Assembly: GCF_008801605.1 (NCBI RefSeq)
Contig: NZ_VZPJ01000001.1
Span: forward strand, 62,001 to 126,000
Direction of reading: 5' to 3'
Length of the DNA stretch: 64,000 bases
Source of the DNA: Pseudomonas brassicacearum subsp. brassicacearum
Lineage (GTDB): Bacteria > Pseudomonadota > Gammaproteobacteria > Pseudomonadales > Pseudomonadaceae
Part shown: one piece after another, positions 1-8,963 of the stretch
Layout: every line of letters begins with the position of its first letter
Position numbering within the stretch: the stretch's first letter is position 1
Notes under the pieces: model-generated
Database searches by the model: none
The model's input: the letters and a program-made list of their open reading frames with translations, nothing else
Told to the model about the DNA's origin: nothing
Made by a program: the position numbers and the translations under genes

Positions 1-53
1 AGGACAGCCACCTGATAAGCGCAACGCAGATAACTTGACGCCAGTAAACCGCG

Positions 54-275
54 CTAGGTCGTCCCCTCCGGCTCAGTCAGCGCCTCCAGCACCAGGGGGT
101 GCAGGACAGCCCCCGGATGCATCTGCTGCCAATCCTGCAATTGCCGGCGCATGCCCGGCGTCCAGAAGCTCTTGATGTGCTGGCGCACGCCATTCACCGC
201 CAATGTGTGATCCGGCTCGGTGGCGAAGTACTGGGCGATCTGGTTGGCCATCTTGATCAAGCTATCAGAACTCAT
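54..275 (-). CDS. fdsD: Formate dehydrogenase delta subunit
   Basis: Small accessory subunit of a cytosolic NAD-dependent molybdenum formate dehydrogenase. The 73-residue length and the opening SSDSLIKMANQIAQYF helix fit the FdsD family, which is thought to help assembly or stability and is not catalytic. Its ATG overlaps the TGA of the alpha-subunit gene (ATGA), so translation is probably coupled. It is the last gene of the operon visible here. The sulfurtransferase gene fdhD, which often follows, would lie beyond the left edge. The remaining 53 bases at the edge hold no recognisable gene. Confidence 0.9.
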   Translation of the reverse strand: MSSDSLIKMANQIAQYFATEPDHTLAVNGVRQHIKSFWTPGMRRQLQDWQQMHPGAVLHPLVLEALTEPEGTT

Positions 276-3148
276 CGACGCACCTCGGCTTTCTCGGCAT
301 GGCGACGTTCCCTGAGCAAGCGTCCCTGTTCATCACTGAACGCCTGGTAACGCTTCTGCCATTCCGAAGGCTGGCTGACCCGCACGATCTCGACCGCCGT
401 CACCTTGTATTCCGGGCAGTTGGTGGCCCAGTCGGAGTTGTCGGTGGTGATCACGTTGGCGCCCGACTCAGGGAAATGGAACGTGGTGTAGACCACGCCC
501 GGTGCCACCCGCTCGGTCACCTTCGCACGCAGCACCGTCTGCCCGGCACGACTGCCGATACCCACCCAGTCTTCGTCGACGATCCCGCGGTTCTCGGCGT
601 CGGTTGGGTGAATCTCCAGCCGATCCTCCTCGTGCCAGGCCACGTTGTCGGTGCGTCGGGTCTGGGCGCCGACGTTGTACTGGCTGAGGATGCGTCCGGT
701 GGTCAGCAGCAGCGGGTAGCGGCCGTTGACCTTCTCATCGGTGGGCACGTAGCCGGTGAGCATGAAGCGCCCTTTACCGCGCACGAACTGATCGATGTGC
801 ATGGTCGGCGTACCGTCCGGTGCGGCATCGTTGCAAGGCCATTGCAGGCTGCCGTGACGATCCAGTTCGGCGTAGCTGACGCGGGTGAAAGTCGGCGTCA
901 GGCGGGCGATTTCATCCATGATTTCCGAAGGATGGTTGTAGTGCATCTTGTAGCCCAGGGCGTCGGCCAGGGCGATGGTGGCTTCCCAGTCGGCCTTGCC
1001 GGCCAGCGGGTCCATCACCTTGCGAACGCGGGAGATGCGGCGCTCGGCGTTGGTGAAGGTGCCGTCCTTCTCAAGGAACGAGCTGCCCGGCAGGAACACG
1101 TGGGCGAACTTGGCCGTCTCGTTGAGGAAGATGTCCTGGACGATCACGCATTCCAAAGCGGACAACGCGGCCGTCACATGCTGGGTGTTGGGGTCGCTCT
1201 GGGCGATGTCCTCGCCTTGGCAATAGAGCGCCTTGAAGGTGCCGTCCAGGGCCGCCTCGAACATGTTGGGAATGCGCAGGCCCGGGTCGGGTTGCAGGGT
1301 GACGTTCCACGCCTGTTCGAACTCGGCGCGTACCGCTTCGTTGGAAATATGCCGATAGCCCGGCAGCTCGTGGGGAAATGAGCCCATGTCGCAGGAGCCC
1401 TGGACGTTGTTCTGTCCACGCAGCGGGTTAACCCCGACACCTTCGCGACCGATGTTGCCGGTGGCCATGGCCAGGTTGGCGATGCCCATGACCGAGGTGC
1501 TGCCCTGGCTGTGCTCGGTGACGCCGAGGCCATAGTAGATGGCCGCGTTGCCGCCGGTGGCGTAGAGCCGTGCGGCGGCGCGGATCTGCTCGGCAGGCAC
1601 GCCACACACCGGGCCCAGGACCTCGGGGGAGTTTTCCGGCAGGCTGACGAAATCGCGCCAGCGAGCGAAGTCCGCCGCCTCGCAGCGTGCCTCGACAAAA
1701 GGCTGGTCAATCAAGCCCTCGGTGGCAATCACATGACCCAACGCGTTGAGCATTGCCACGTTGGTGCCCGGACGCAGTTGCAGGTGCAGCTCGGCACGGG
1801 CGTGAGGTGAATCCACCAGGTCGATGCGCCGTGGATCGATGACGATCAGCCGTGCGCCCTGGCGCAGGCGGCGCTTGAGCTGGGAGCCGAACACCGGGTG
1901 CGCGTCAGTGGGGTTGGCGCCCATCACCAGAATGACGTCGGCTTTCATCACCGAGTCGAAGTTCTGGGTACCAGCGGATTCGCCCAAAGTCTGCTTGAGG
2001 CCGTAACCGGTAGGCGAATGGCAGACGCGGGCACAGGTGTCGACGTTGTTGTTGCCGAACGCGGTGCGCACCAGTTTCTGCACCAGGTAGGTTTCTTCGT
2101 TGGTGCAACGGCTGGAGGTGATGCCGCCGATGGAATCGCGTCCGTACTTGAGCTGGATCCGGCGCAATTCGCTGGCGGCGTAAGTGACCGCCTCATCCCA
2201 ACTGACTTCCTGCCACGGGTCGTCGATGTGCTTGCGGATCATCGGTTTGGTGATGCGGTCCGGGTGCGTGGCGTAGCCCCAGGCGAAGCGCCCCTTGACG
2301 CAGGAGTGGCCGTGGTTGGCCTGGCCGTTCTTGTCCGGGACCATGCGCACCAGTTGTTCGCCTTTCATCTCGGCGCGGAACGAGCAACCCACGCCACAGT
2401 AGGCGCAAGTGGTGATGACGCTGCGCTCCGGCTGGCCGATCTCCACGACGCTCTTGTCGATCAGGGTCGCCGTCGGACATGCCTGCACGCAGGCGCCGCA
2501 GGACACGCATTCGGAATCGAGGAAGTTGTCACCGCCGGCCGCCGCCACTCGAGAGTCAAAACCGCGTCCGGTGATCGTCAGGGCGAAGGTGCCCTGGATT
2601 TCCTCGCAGGCACGCACGCAGCGGTTGCAGACGATGCACTTGCTCGGGTCGTACTCGAAATAGGGGTTGGAAACGTCCTTGGCTTCATCCAGGTGATTGG
2701 CGCCTTCGTAGCCGTAGCGCACTTCGCGCAGGCCCACCTGCCCCGCCACGGTCTGCAATTCGCAGTTGCCGTTGGCCGAGCATGTCAGGCAGTCCAGCGG
2801 GTGATCGGAAATGTACAGCTCCATCACGTTGCGTCGCAGCGTGGCGAGCTTGGAGGTTTGCGTGCGAACCACCATGCCTTCGGTTACCGGGGTGGTGCAG
2901 GAGGCCGGGTAGCCGCGCATGCCATCGATCTCCACCAGGCACATGCGGCAGGAGCCGAACGCCTCCAGGCTGTCGGTGGCGCAGAGTTTGGGAATGGTGG
3001 TGCCGAGCAAGGCCGCGGCACGCATGACCGAGGTGCCGGAGGTGACGCTGATTTCGCGCCCGTCGATGGTCAGGCTGACCTGCACGTCGCTTTCGCGCGC
3101 CGGGGTGCCCAGGTCGATATCGCTGCTGGGATCGAAGATGTTGATCAT
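272..3148 (-). CDS. fdsA: NAD-dependent formate dehydrogenase, catalytic alpha subunit
   Basis: Oxidises formate to CO2 at a molybdenum bis-MGD centre and passes electrons through Fe-S clusters to the FMN subunit. The N-terminal [2Fe-2S] domain has C56, C67, C70 and C84. Then come the HPLDCLTCSANGNC cluster motif, two 4Fe-4S motifs (CIVCNRCVRAC and CVSCGACVQAC), the CAYCGVGC cluster of the molybdopterin domain, and the molybdopterin-binding domains. The Mo ligand is cysteine, C372 in TCARVCH, not selenocysteine. The start at MINIFDP gives 958 residues and overlaps the fdsB stop as ATGA. The longer upstream reading has no Fe-S protein character. Confidence 0.96.
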   Translation of the reverse strand: MINIFDPSSDIDLGTPARESDVQVSLTIDGREISVTSGTSVMRAAALLGTTIPKLCATDSLEAFGSCRMCLVEIDGMRGYPASCTTPVTEGMVVRTQTSKLATLRRNVMELYISDHPLDCLTCSANGNCELQTVAGQVGLREVRYGYEGANHLDEAKDVSNPYFEYDPSKCIVCNRCVRACEEIQGTFALTITGRGFDSRVAAAGGDNFLDSECVSCGACVQACPTATLIDKSVVEIGQPERSVITTCAYCGVGCSFRAEMKGEQLVRMVPDKNGQANHGHSCVKGRFAWGYATHPDRITKPMIRKHIDDPWQEVSWDEAVTYAASELRRIQLKYGRDSIGGITSSRCTNEETYLVQKLVRTAFGNNNVDTCARVCHSPTGYGLKQTLGESAGTQNFDSVMKADVILVMGANPTDAHPVFGSQLKRRLRQGARLIVIDPRRIDLVDSPHARAELHLQLRPGTNVAMLNALGHVIATEGLIDQPFVEARCEAADFARWRDFVSLPENSPEVLGPVCGVPAEQIRAAARLYATGGNAAIYYGLGVTEHSQGSTSVMGIANLAMATGNIGREGVGVNPLRGQNNVQGSCDMGSFPHELPGYRHISNEAVRAEFEQAWNVTLQPDPGLRIPNMFEAALDGTFKALYCQGEDIAQSDPNTQHVTAALSALECVIVQDIFLNETAKFAHVFLPGSSFLEKDGTFTNAERRISRVRKVMDPLAGKADWEATIALADALGYKMHYNHPSEIMDEIARLTPTFTRVSYAELDRHGSLQWPCNDAAPDGTPTMHIDQFVRGKGRFMLTGYVPTDEKVNGRYPLLLTTGRILSQYNVGAQTRRTDNVAWHEEDRLEIHPTDAENRGIVDEDWVGIGSRAGQTVLRAKVTERVAPGVVYTTFHFPESGANVITTDNSDWATNCPEYKVTAVEIVRVSQPSEWQKRYQAFSDEQGRLLRERRHAEKAEVRR

Positions 3149-4704
3149 TGGTCGGCCTCCGTGGTCGCCAGACCGAAGTCGGCGGGGAAATACTTGAGGG
3201 CACTGGCGACAGGGTAGGACGTCATCCCGCCGAGGGCACAGAGCGAACCGTATTGCAGGGTGTCGCACAGATCCTGCAACAGCAGGGCCTGTTCCTGGCG
3301 AGCACCGGCTTCGGTGCTGGCGATCAAGCGATCCACCACTTCCACCCCACGGGTGGAGCCGATCCGGCACGGCGTGCACTTGCCGCAGGACTCCTCGGCG
3401 CAGAACTGCAAGGCGAACCGGGCCATCTGGGCCATGTCCAGGCTGTCGTCGGCGACCACCACGCCACCGTGGCCAAGCATCGCGCCCATGGCGGCGAACG
3501 CTTCGTAGTCCAGCGGTGTATCGAATTGCGCAGGCGGCACCCAGGCACCCAACGGCCCACCCACTTGCGCGGCCTTCAGGGGCCGACCGCTGGCAGTACC
3601 GCCGCCGTAGCCTTCCACCAGTTCACGCAGGCTCAGGCCGAAGGCGCGCTCCACCAGACCGCCCTGACGGACGTTACCGGCCAGTTGGAACGGCATCGTG
3701 CCCAGGGAGCGGCCCATGCCGAAGTCGCGATAGAACTGCGCGCCCTTCTCCAGGATGATCGGCACCGAGGCCAGGGTCACCACGTTGTGCACCAGGGTCG
3801 GCAGCCCGAACAGGCCTTGAATCGCCGGCAGTGGCGGTTTGGCGCGAACCGTGCCGCGCTTGCCCTCGAGGGATTCCAGCAGTGCGGTTTCTTCGCCGCA
3901 GATATAGGCGCCGGCCCCGACACGAACCTCGATGTCGAAGGCGCGGCCGCTACCGCTCACGTTCGCGCCCAGATAGCCGGCGTCGCGAGCGATGCGCAGC
4001 GCTTCGTTCAGCGTACTGATGGCGGCCGGGTATTCCGAACGCACGTAGATGTAGCCCATCGTCGCGCCTACGGCGATGCCGGCAATGATCATGCCTTCGA
4101 TCAGCAGGAAGGGGTCGCCTTCCATCAGCATGCGGTCGGCGAAGGTGCCGGAGTCGCCCTCATCGGCGTTACACACCACATACTTCTGCGCCCCCACGGC
4201 ATCACGCACGGTGCGCCACTTGATGCCCGCCGGGAACGCCGCACCGCCCCGACCGCGCAGGCCGGAATCCAGCACGCTGGCGACCACGTCTGCGCCATCC
4301 ATCTGGATGGACCGGGCCAGGCCCAGGAAACCGCCCTGGGCACGGTAGTCGTCCAGGGACAGCGGTTGTGTGATGCCGGCGCGCGCGAACAGCAGGCGCT
4401 GCTGGCTCTTGAGATAGGGAATCTCCTCCACCGGCCCCAGGGCCAGCGGATGGCTGCCGGGATCGCCTGCCAGCGCATCCAGCAAGCCCGGCACATCGGC
4501 CGGTGTGACAGGGCCAAAGCCCAGCCGGACGCCGGCGCTTTCAAGCTCCACCAGCGGTTCCAGCCAATAGAGGCCACGGGAACTGGTGCGCAACACCGTC
4601 AACGGCAGCTGTCGACGCTCAGCCTCAAGGGCCAACGCATCGGCCACCTTGTCCGCGCCCACGGCACGGGCTACCGAATCGCGGGGGATACAGAGCGTCA
4701 GCAT
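3145..4704 (-). CDS. fdsB: NAD-dependent formate dehydrogenase, beta subunit (FMN/NAD)
   Basis: Diaphorase subunit, homologous to NuoF: binds FMN and reduces NAD+. The 519-residue protein has an N-terminal thioredoxin-like segment, the NAD/FMN site GLRGRGGAAFPAGIKW, and the C-terminal 4Fe-4S ligand motif ESCGKCTPCRIG. The start is preceded by a strong GGAGGAGG inside the end of fdsG and overlaps that gene by 7 bases. It lies between fdsG and fdsA with overlaps on both sides, typical of tightly coupled synthesis of complex subunits. Confidence 0.96.
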   Translation of the reverse strand: MLTLCIPRDSVARAVGADKVADALALEAERRQLPLTVLRTSSRGLYWLEPLVELESAGVRLGFGPVTPADVPGLLDALAGDPGSHPLALGPVEEIPYLKSQQRLLFARAGITQPLSLDDYRAQGGFLGLARSIQMDGADVVASVLDSGLRGRGGAAFPAGIKWRTVRDAVGAQKYVVCNADEGDSGTFADRMLMEGDPFLLIEGMIIAGIAVGATMGYIYVRSEYPAAISTLNEALRIARDAGYLGANVSGSGRAFDIEVRVGAGAYICGEETALLESLEGKRGTVRAKPPLPAIQGLFGLPTLVHNVVTLASVPIILEKGAQFYRDFGMGRSLGTMPFQLAGNVRQGGLVERAFGLSLRELVEGYGGGTASGRPLKAAQVGGPLGAWVPPAQFDTPLDYEAFAAMGAMLGHGGVVVADDSLDMAQMARFALQFCAEESCGKCTPCRIGSTRGVEVVDRLIASTEAGARQEQALLLQDLCDTLQYGSLCALGGMTSYPVASALKYFPADFGLATTEADQ

Positions 4705-5180
4705 GCGCCCTCCTCCATGCAGTCATTGACCAACTGACGCAGACGCTCGGGCGTGATCCGCGCGTGCAACTCCCCGTCCAGCTCCAGGGCCGGCGAGCAG
4801 ACGCAGGCACCCAGGCAATAGACTGGCCGCAGACTGATGCTCCCATCGGCGCTGGTGCCGTGATCGTCCAGCGCCAATTGCTCGCGCAACTGCGCAGCCA
4901 GGGTCTCGGCGCCCATGCTCTTGCAGGACTCGGCCCGGCACAGGCGCAGGGTATGGCGCGCCGGCGGCGTGGTGCGGAAATCGTGGTAGAAACTGATGAC
5001 CCCGCGCACTTCAGCCTGGCTGAGGTTGAGGGCGTGGGCGATCTCCGGGACGGCGCTGTCGGGGACATACCCGCAGCCTGCCTGGATGGCATGGAGAATA
5101 GGTAGCAAGGCACCGGGGGTGTCCTTTTCGCGCGCAAGCACGCTGTGGATCAAAGGCAGGTGAAGCGTCTCATCGGGCAT
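4698..5180 (-). CDS. fdsG: NAD-dependent formate dehydrogenase, gamma subunit
   Basis: NuoE-like [2Fe-2S] subunit that, with FdsB, forms the NAD-reducing module. Ligand cysteines are visible in LCRAESC and in YCLGACVCSPA. The start at MPDETLHL gives 160 residues, the family length; the upstream extension is not conserved-looking. It is the first gene of the operon. The 230 bases before it, up to the LysR gene, show no hairpin and no obvious sigma-54 site, so the promoter is not identified. Confidence 0.94.
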   Translation of the reverse strand: MPDETLHLPLIHSVLAREKDTPGALLPILHAIQAGCGYVPDSAVPEIAHALNLSQAEVRGVISFYHDFRTTPPARHTLRLCRAESCKSMGAETLAAQLREQLALDDHGTSADGSISLRPVYCLGACVCSPALELDGELHARITPERLRQLVNDCMEEGAC

Positions 5181-5410
5181 AAACGTACCTCGGCATCTCG
5201 AACGCCACCGCCGCATAGCGGCCGCCGTCCGGAGTCTTGGCTTGGGCGTGCGGCCCACGTCACGGTCGCGTGGCACATCCGATCGCCATTCTCGCTCTCC
5301 GGCCAGGTGTCTTTGGCGCATCTGGTCCGGGGCATCCTCACAGCTTGCCACTCCCGGGGGTTGGCGATTGCACATGGACGACGAAACGTGTTCTGAAAGC
5401 GACTACTTTC

Positions 5411-6304
5411 TTAGATGTCTTTGCGCAAAGCATTAGCAACCAATGTAAATGCAGGCGAAGGCTGTCGCCGGCTGGGATAGTACAAATAGTAGCCTGAAAA
5501 CGGCGGACACCAATCTTCCAGCACCCGCACCAGCCGGCCTTCTTGCAGGTACGGTTCAAACTCTTCTTCTGGCAGGTAGGCAACGCCCAGCCCGGCCACT
5601 GCCGCCTGCACGATATGAGTCGACGTGTTGAAAATCAGCTGGCCGTCAACTCGCACGTTCACCTGTTTGCCTCGCCGCTCAAAGTCCCAGACATAGAGCC
5701 CGCCTGATGTCTGCATGCGCTGGTTGATACAGCGATGGCTCATCAGGTCGCGCGGGGCCTTGGGAATGGCGTGGGCAGCGAAGTACGCTTGCGAAGCGAC
5801 GACAGCCATCCGCAATGGAGGGCCTATCGGAACGGCAACCATGTCTTTGTCGACGGTGTCCCCCAGGCGCACACCAGCATCAAACCGATCCGCCACGATG
5901 TCTCGGAATCCATAACACACGTCAAATTCAACGTTTATATCCGGGTAGTCGTGCAGCAACCCGGTAAGTTTGGGTAGCAAGGTCGTGCGCAAGACATGAT
6001 CACCGCAGGTGATGCGTACGGTGCCCGCGGGCTTGTCGCGCATCTCCGTCAGCATATCCAGCTCCGCTTCTATTTCATCGAAGCGATTGCCTATCGCTTG
6101 CAGCAGCCGCTCACCAGCGATGGTCGGCGAAACGCTGCGAGTGGTCCGCGTCAATAAGCGGATCTGCAAGCGTGCTTCCAGGCCATTGATTGCCTGGCTC
6201 AGTGCAGATTGTGTGACACCCAATGCCCCGGCAGCGCGCGTGAAGCTGCCTTCGCGCGCGACCGTGACGAAAGACAGCAGGTCATTGAGATTTCTTTTGA
6301 TCAT
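5411..6304 (-). CDS. LysR-family transcriptional regulator
   Basis: 297 residues. The N-terminal winged helix reads MIKRNLNDLLSFVTVAREGSFTRAAGALGVTQSALSQAINGLE, followed by a periplasmic-binding-like effector domain. The subgroup, marked by the MRDKPAGTVRIT linker and a C-terminal YYLYYPSRRQPSPAF, is common in pseudomonads and often sits opposite oxidoreductase or hydrolase genes. It is divergent from the cyclophilin-like and hydrolase genes at 6394-7930, its likely targets. A start four codons upstream (6316) is possible. It is about 54 % similar in feel to the LysR at 30724, sharing the same C-terminal signature; that estimate is by eye only. Confidence 0.9.
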   Translation of the reverse strand: MIKRNLNDLLSFVTVAREGSFTRAAGALGVTQSALSQAINGLEARLQIRLLTRTTRSVSPTIAGERLLQAIGNRFDEIEAELDMLTEMRDKPAGTVRITCGDHVLRTTLLPKLTGLLHDYPDINVEFDVCYGFRDIVADRFDAGVRLGDTVDKDMVAVPIGPPLRMAVVASQAYFAAHAIPKAPRDLMSHRCINQRMQTSGGLYVWDFERRGKQVNVRVDGQLIFNTSTHIVQAAVAGLGVAYLPEEEFEPYLQEGRLVRVLEDWCPPFSGYYLYYPSRRQPSPAFTLVANALRKDI

Positions 6305-6393
6305 GGAGAGACGCATCTAAGCCAATTGATTAGCCATTCTTATAGCCTTGTTAAGCATTCATTAGCTAGTCGCGTGACTGTCCGTCGCTCACC

Positions 6394-6876
6394 ATGTTCC
6401 CCATGAACAGGAATGAAAGCAGAACTGCGATGAGGGCGACCTGGCTTGGTTTGCTGGCTTCGATGCTCGTGCTCGGCAGCTATTCGACAATGAATGAAGC
6501 CGCATCGGCATCTTCGCTAACGGAGAACACTGGCATGTGGATGACCGTCGGGGAACAACGCTTCGCCATCACCCTGGCCGACAACGCAGCTGCCCTCGCG
6601 CTCGTCGCGTTATTGCCACTGACGTTGGACATGAGTGATCTCAACCGCAATGAAAAGTACGCCGCCCTCCCCCAAGCACTACCTACCCAAGCGAGCAAGC
6701 CGGGAACGATCCACAGCGGCGATCTCATGCTGTATGGCCCGGACACCCTGGTCATCTTCTATACGAACTTCGTTTCAACCTACGCATACACGCGCCTGGG
6801 GCGTGTGGACGACCCCGCAAGACTGGCTCAGGCGCTGGGCCGGCGGGGTGTGCAAGTGATGTTTTCCCAGAATTGA
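6394..6876 (+). CDS. Cyclophilin-like fold protein, probably exported
   Basis: 160 residues. An N-terminal hydrophobic stretch (WLGLLASMLVLGSYS) suggests export or a lipid-free anchor. The rest (VGEQRFAITLADNAAALALVALLPLTLDMSDLNRNEKY, then SGDLMLYGPDTLVIFY and TRLGRVDDP) matches the bacterial cyclophilin-like beta-barrel family that is usually annotated as hypothetical. No peptidyl-prolyl isomerase function can be claimed. The start is uncertain: ATG at 6394, 6403 or 6430. It is 25 bases upstream of the hydrolase gene, probably the same operon. Confidence 0.75.
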   Translation: MFPMNRNESRTAMRATWLGLLASMLVLGSYSTMNEAASASSLTENTGMWMTVGEQRFAITLADNAAALALVALLPLTLDMSDLNRNEKYAALPQALPTQASKPGTIHSGDLMLYGPDTLVIFYTNFVSTYAYTRLGRVDDPARLAQALGRRGVQVMFSQN

Positions 6877-6901
6877 TTACTCCGCATCGATAGGATTTCC
6901 A

Positions 6902-7930
6902 ATGAAAAAGATCATCGTTTTACTGACGCTGCTTGTCAGTTCACTGTCAGCAATAGGGGCCGATATGTCTAATGGCGCAGACAATTTTTATTCCAGCGAC
7001 GAAGTGACCGTACAGAAGGTCAATTTTAAAAACCAATATCAGATGAACGTGGCAGGCAATCTGTTCATCCCGAAAAAACTCAATGGCAAGACAAGGAATC
7101 CGGCAATTGTCGTAGGCCACCCGATGGGCGCAGTGAAGGAACAGAGCGCCAATCTCTATGCCACGAAAATGGCGGAAAGAGGTTTCGTGACCCTTTCCCT
7201 GGATTTGTCATTCTGGGGCGAAAGCGAGGGGCAGCCGCGCAATGCAGTCTCGCCGGATATGTATGCCGAAGACTTCAGCGCAGCGGTGGACTTTCTCAGC
7301 GCCCAGCCTTTTGTCGATAAAGAGCGGATTGGCGCAATCGGCATCTGCGGCAGTGGCAGCTTTGTTATCAGTGCAGCCAAGATTGACCCGCGCATGAAAG
7401 CCATTGCAACGGTGAGCATGTATGACATGGGAGCCGTCAATCGCAACGGATTGAAGCACTCCCAAACGCTTGAACAGCGCCGGGCGATCATCGCGCAGGC
7501 CACACAGCAGCGTAATGTGGAGTTCGCAGGCGGTGAAACGCTTTACACCAGCGGTACGGTGCATCAGTTGGATGAAAACACCCATCCTATCCAACGTGAG
7601 TTCTATGACTTCTACCGCACCCCCCGCGGTGAGTTCACGCCATCGAGCTCGTCCAAAGACCTGACCACGCACCCGACGCTGACAAGCAACATCAAGTTCA
7701 TGAATTTCTACCCGCTCAATGACATCGAGACCATTTCGCCTCATCCGATGTTATTCATTGCTGGCGCCGATGCGCACTCCAGGGAGTTCAGCGAGGAGGC
7801 TTACAAGCTCGCCGGTCAACCCAAGGAACTTGTCATCATTCCCGGGGCTGGCCATGTCGATCTTTATGATCGGGTCAACCTCATTCCGTTCGATAAGCTG
7901 ACGAGCTTCTTCCAGAGCAATCTGAAGTGA
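6902..7930 (+). CDS. Exported alpha/beta hydrolase
   Basis: 342 residues with a clear signal peptide (MKKIIVLLTLLVSSLSAIGA). The fold signals are the oxyanion region VVGHPMGAVKEQ, the nucleophile elbow as GICGSGSF (Ser within G-x-S-x-x), and the late GADAHSREFSEE and GAGHVDLYD segments carrying the acid and the histidine. It resembles the DltD/YcjY-like hydrolase group found next to LysR regulators. The substrate is unknown. Probably periplasmic and co-transcribed with the cyclophilin-like gene. Confidence 0.85.
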   Translation: MKKIIVLLTLLVSSLSAIGADMSNGADNFYSSDEVTVQKVNFKNQYQMNVAGNLFIPKKLNGKTRNPAIVVGHPMGAVKEQSANLYATKMAERGFVTLSLDLSFWGESEGQPRNAVSPDMYAEDFSAAVDFLSAQPFVDKERIGAIGICGSGSFVISAAKIDPRMKAIATVSMYDMGAVNRNGLKHSQTLEQRRAIIAQATQQRNVEFAGGETLYTSGTVHQLDENTHPIQREFYDFYRTPRGEFTPSSSSKDLTTHPTLTSNIKFMNFYPLNDIETISPHPMLFIAGADAHSREFSEEAYKLAGQPKELVIIPGAGHVDLYDRVNLIPFDKLTSFFQSNLK

Positions 7931-7980
7931 CAAAGGGACTAGGTTCTTCACGGAGTTCCGGGGGAACACCGAAACAGGAA

Positions 7981-8033
7981 CGCCGATTTGTCAGATATGT
8001 TCGTGCGAGCAAACATACCTGACAAAACCGGCG
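7981..8033. repeat. Long imperfect inverted repeat between convergent genes
   Basis: Arms CGCCGATTTGTCAGATATGTT and its near-complement AACATACCTGACAAAACCGGCG flank an 8-9 base loop (about 20 pairs with two mismatches and a one-base bulge). It lies between the convergent hydrolase and cytochrome genes, so a bidirectional terminator is possible, but neither side ends in a clear T run. Confidence 0.6.
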
Positions 8034-8092
8034 CAATTGGGCTGAGTCAGACAGGCGTTTCCAGCGCAGCACTCATCGCGTCAGCCGAGTAG

Positions 8093-8644
8093 TCAAGAGC
8101 GGTTTCGCCCCGGCAGCATCCGCGCCAGGGTGTTGTCACCCACCCAGTAATGATGGAACAGACCCGCCGCCGCATGCAGGCCGATCAACCAGTAGCCACT
8201 GCTGCCGAGCAATTCGTGCCAATACTTGAGCTGTTTGGCCAAATCGGGATCCACCGCCACGGGGGCCGGCAAGAAGAACCCGAAATACGGTATGGGCTTA
8301 CCTCCGGCGGCCAGCATCAGCCAGGCCAGCACCGGTGTCGCGATCATCAGGCCATACAGGGCCGCATGCATCAGGTGGGAAATACCCGTCTGCCAGGCCG
8401 GCGGCGCGGGAGTGACTGGCGGGCGCGGTGTCAAGCGCCCGAACAGGCGGACCCAAACCAGTGCAAAAATGCTCAACCCGAAGAGCCCGTGCAACCCCAG
8501 GAACAGGCTTCGCCCGGTGCTGCCACGGGGCAACAAACCCTTGATCTCAATGCAGGCATACACGCCGACGAACAGCGCCAGCATCAACCAGTGCAGGGTG
8601 ATCGACAGTTTTCCATAACGGTTTACGGCAATATCGCGGGTCAT
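8093..8644 (-). CDS. Cytochrome b561
   Basis: Four-helix inner-membrane di-haem b-type cytochrome that moves electrons between the quinone pool and periplasmic partners. In the 183-residue protein, four hydrophobic helices carry the expected histidines: ITLHWLML, FLGLHGLFG, LMHAALYGL and WHELLGSSGYWLIGLHAAAGLFHHYWVGDNTL. The start at MTRDIAVNRYGKLS is chosen because this opening is standard for the CybB-like family and the longer reading is not. A possible two-component box lies about 95 bases upstream. Confidence 0.93.
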   Translation of the reverse strand: MTRDIAVNRYGKLSITLHWLMLALFVGVYACIEIKGLLPRGSTGRSLFLGLHGLFGLSIFALVWVRLFGRLTPRPPVTPAPPAWQTGISHLMHAALYGLMIATPVLAWLMLAAGGKPIPYFGFFLPAPVAVDPDLAKQLKYWHELLGSSGYWLIGLHAAAGLFHHYWVGDNTLARMLPGRNRS

Positions 8645-8963
8645 AACGCGCCTCGTGAAAGTCTGACGAGCCGCCGACTCATTCGGCAGCCCCGATCCGA
8701 TCGCTGGGAAGCGATGCTGCCAACCTGCGGGTAAAGTCTTAAGGCAGTCTGAAGACCGGCATTTCAAGACGCTTTTTTTACATTTAGACGTTGTACCAAG
8801 TGCGAACACGCGATCACCTCCAGAGACTCATGGGAAGCATTCGCCAACCTCGCCCCAACTCTGCGCGCACTCTCACGCCACGAACAACCAAAGCATCGCT
8901 ATGCTCTACGGATAGATGCGTCCGGGAAGCGACCGTCTGCTGCTTAATATCAAGGAGGATTCT
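8645..8963. other. Intergenic region with candidate regulator box
   Basis: About 320 bases between divergent genes (cytochrome b561 leftward, membrane protein rightward). It contains the direct-repeat box at 8738-8754 and a strong AAGGAGG ribosome site at 8952-8958 for the rightward gene. No other gene or clear hairpin seen. Confidence 0.5.
8738..8754. promoter_or_regulatory. PmrA/QseB-type direct-repeat box
   Basis: CTTAAG-GCAGT-CTGAAG: two hexamers with the five-base spacer typical of OmpR-family regulators such as PmrA. A related CTGACG-N5-CTGAAG lies in front of the PepSY operon next to the two-component system at 40-42 kb. Function inferred from pattern only. Confidence 0.35.

Noticed and set aside
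1898..3217. 439-residue open frame on the plus strand
   Set aside because: Antisense to fdsA; composition of a shadow frame.
3148..4737. 529-residue open frame on the plus strand
   Set aside because: Antisense to fdsB, with no recognisable domain and an Ala/Gly/His-rich composition typical of shadow frames.
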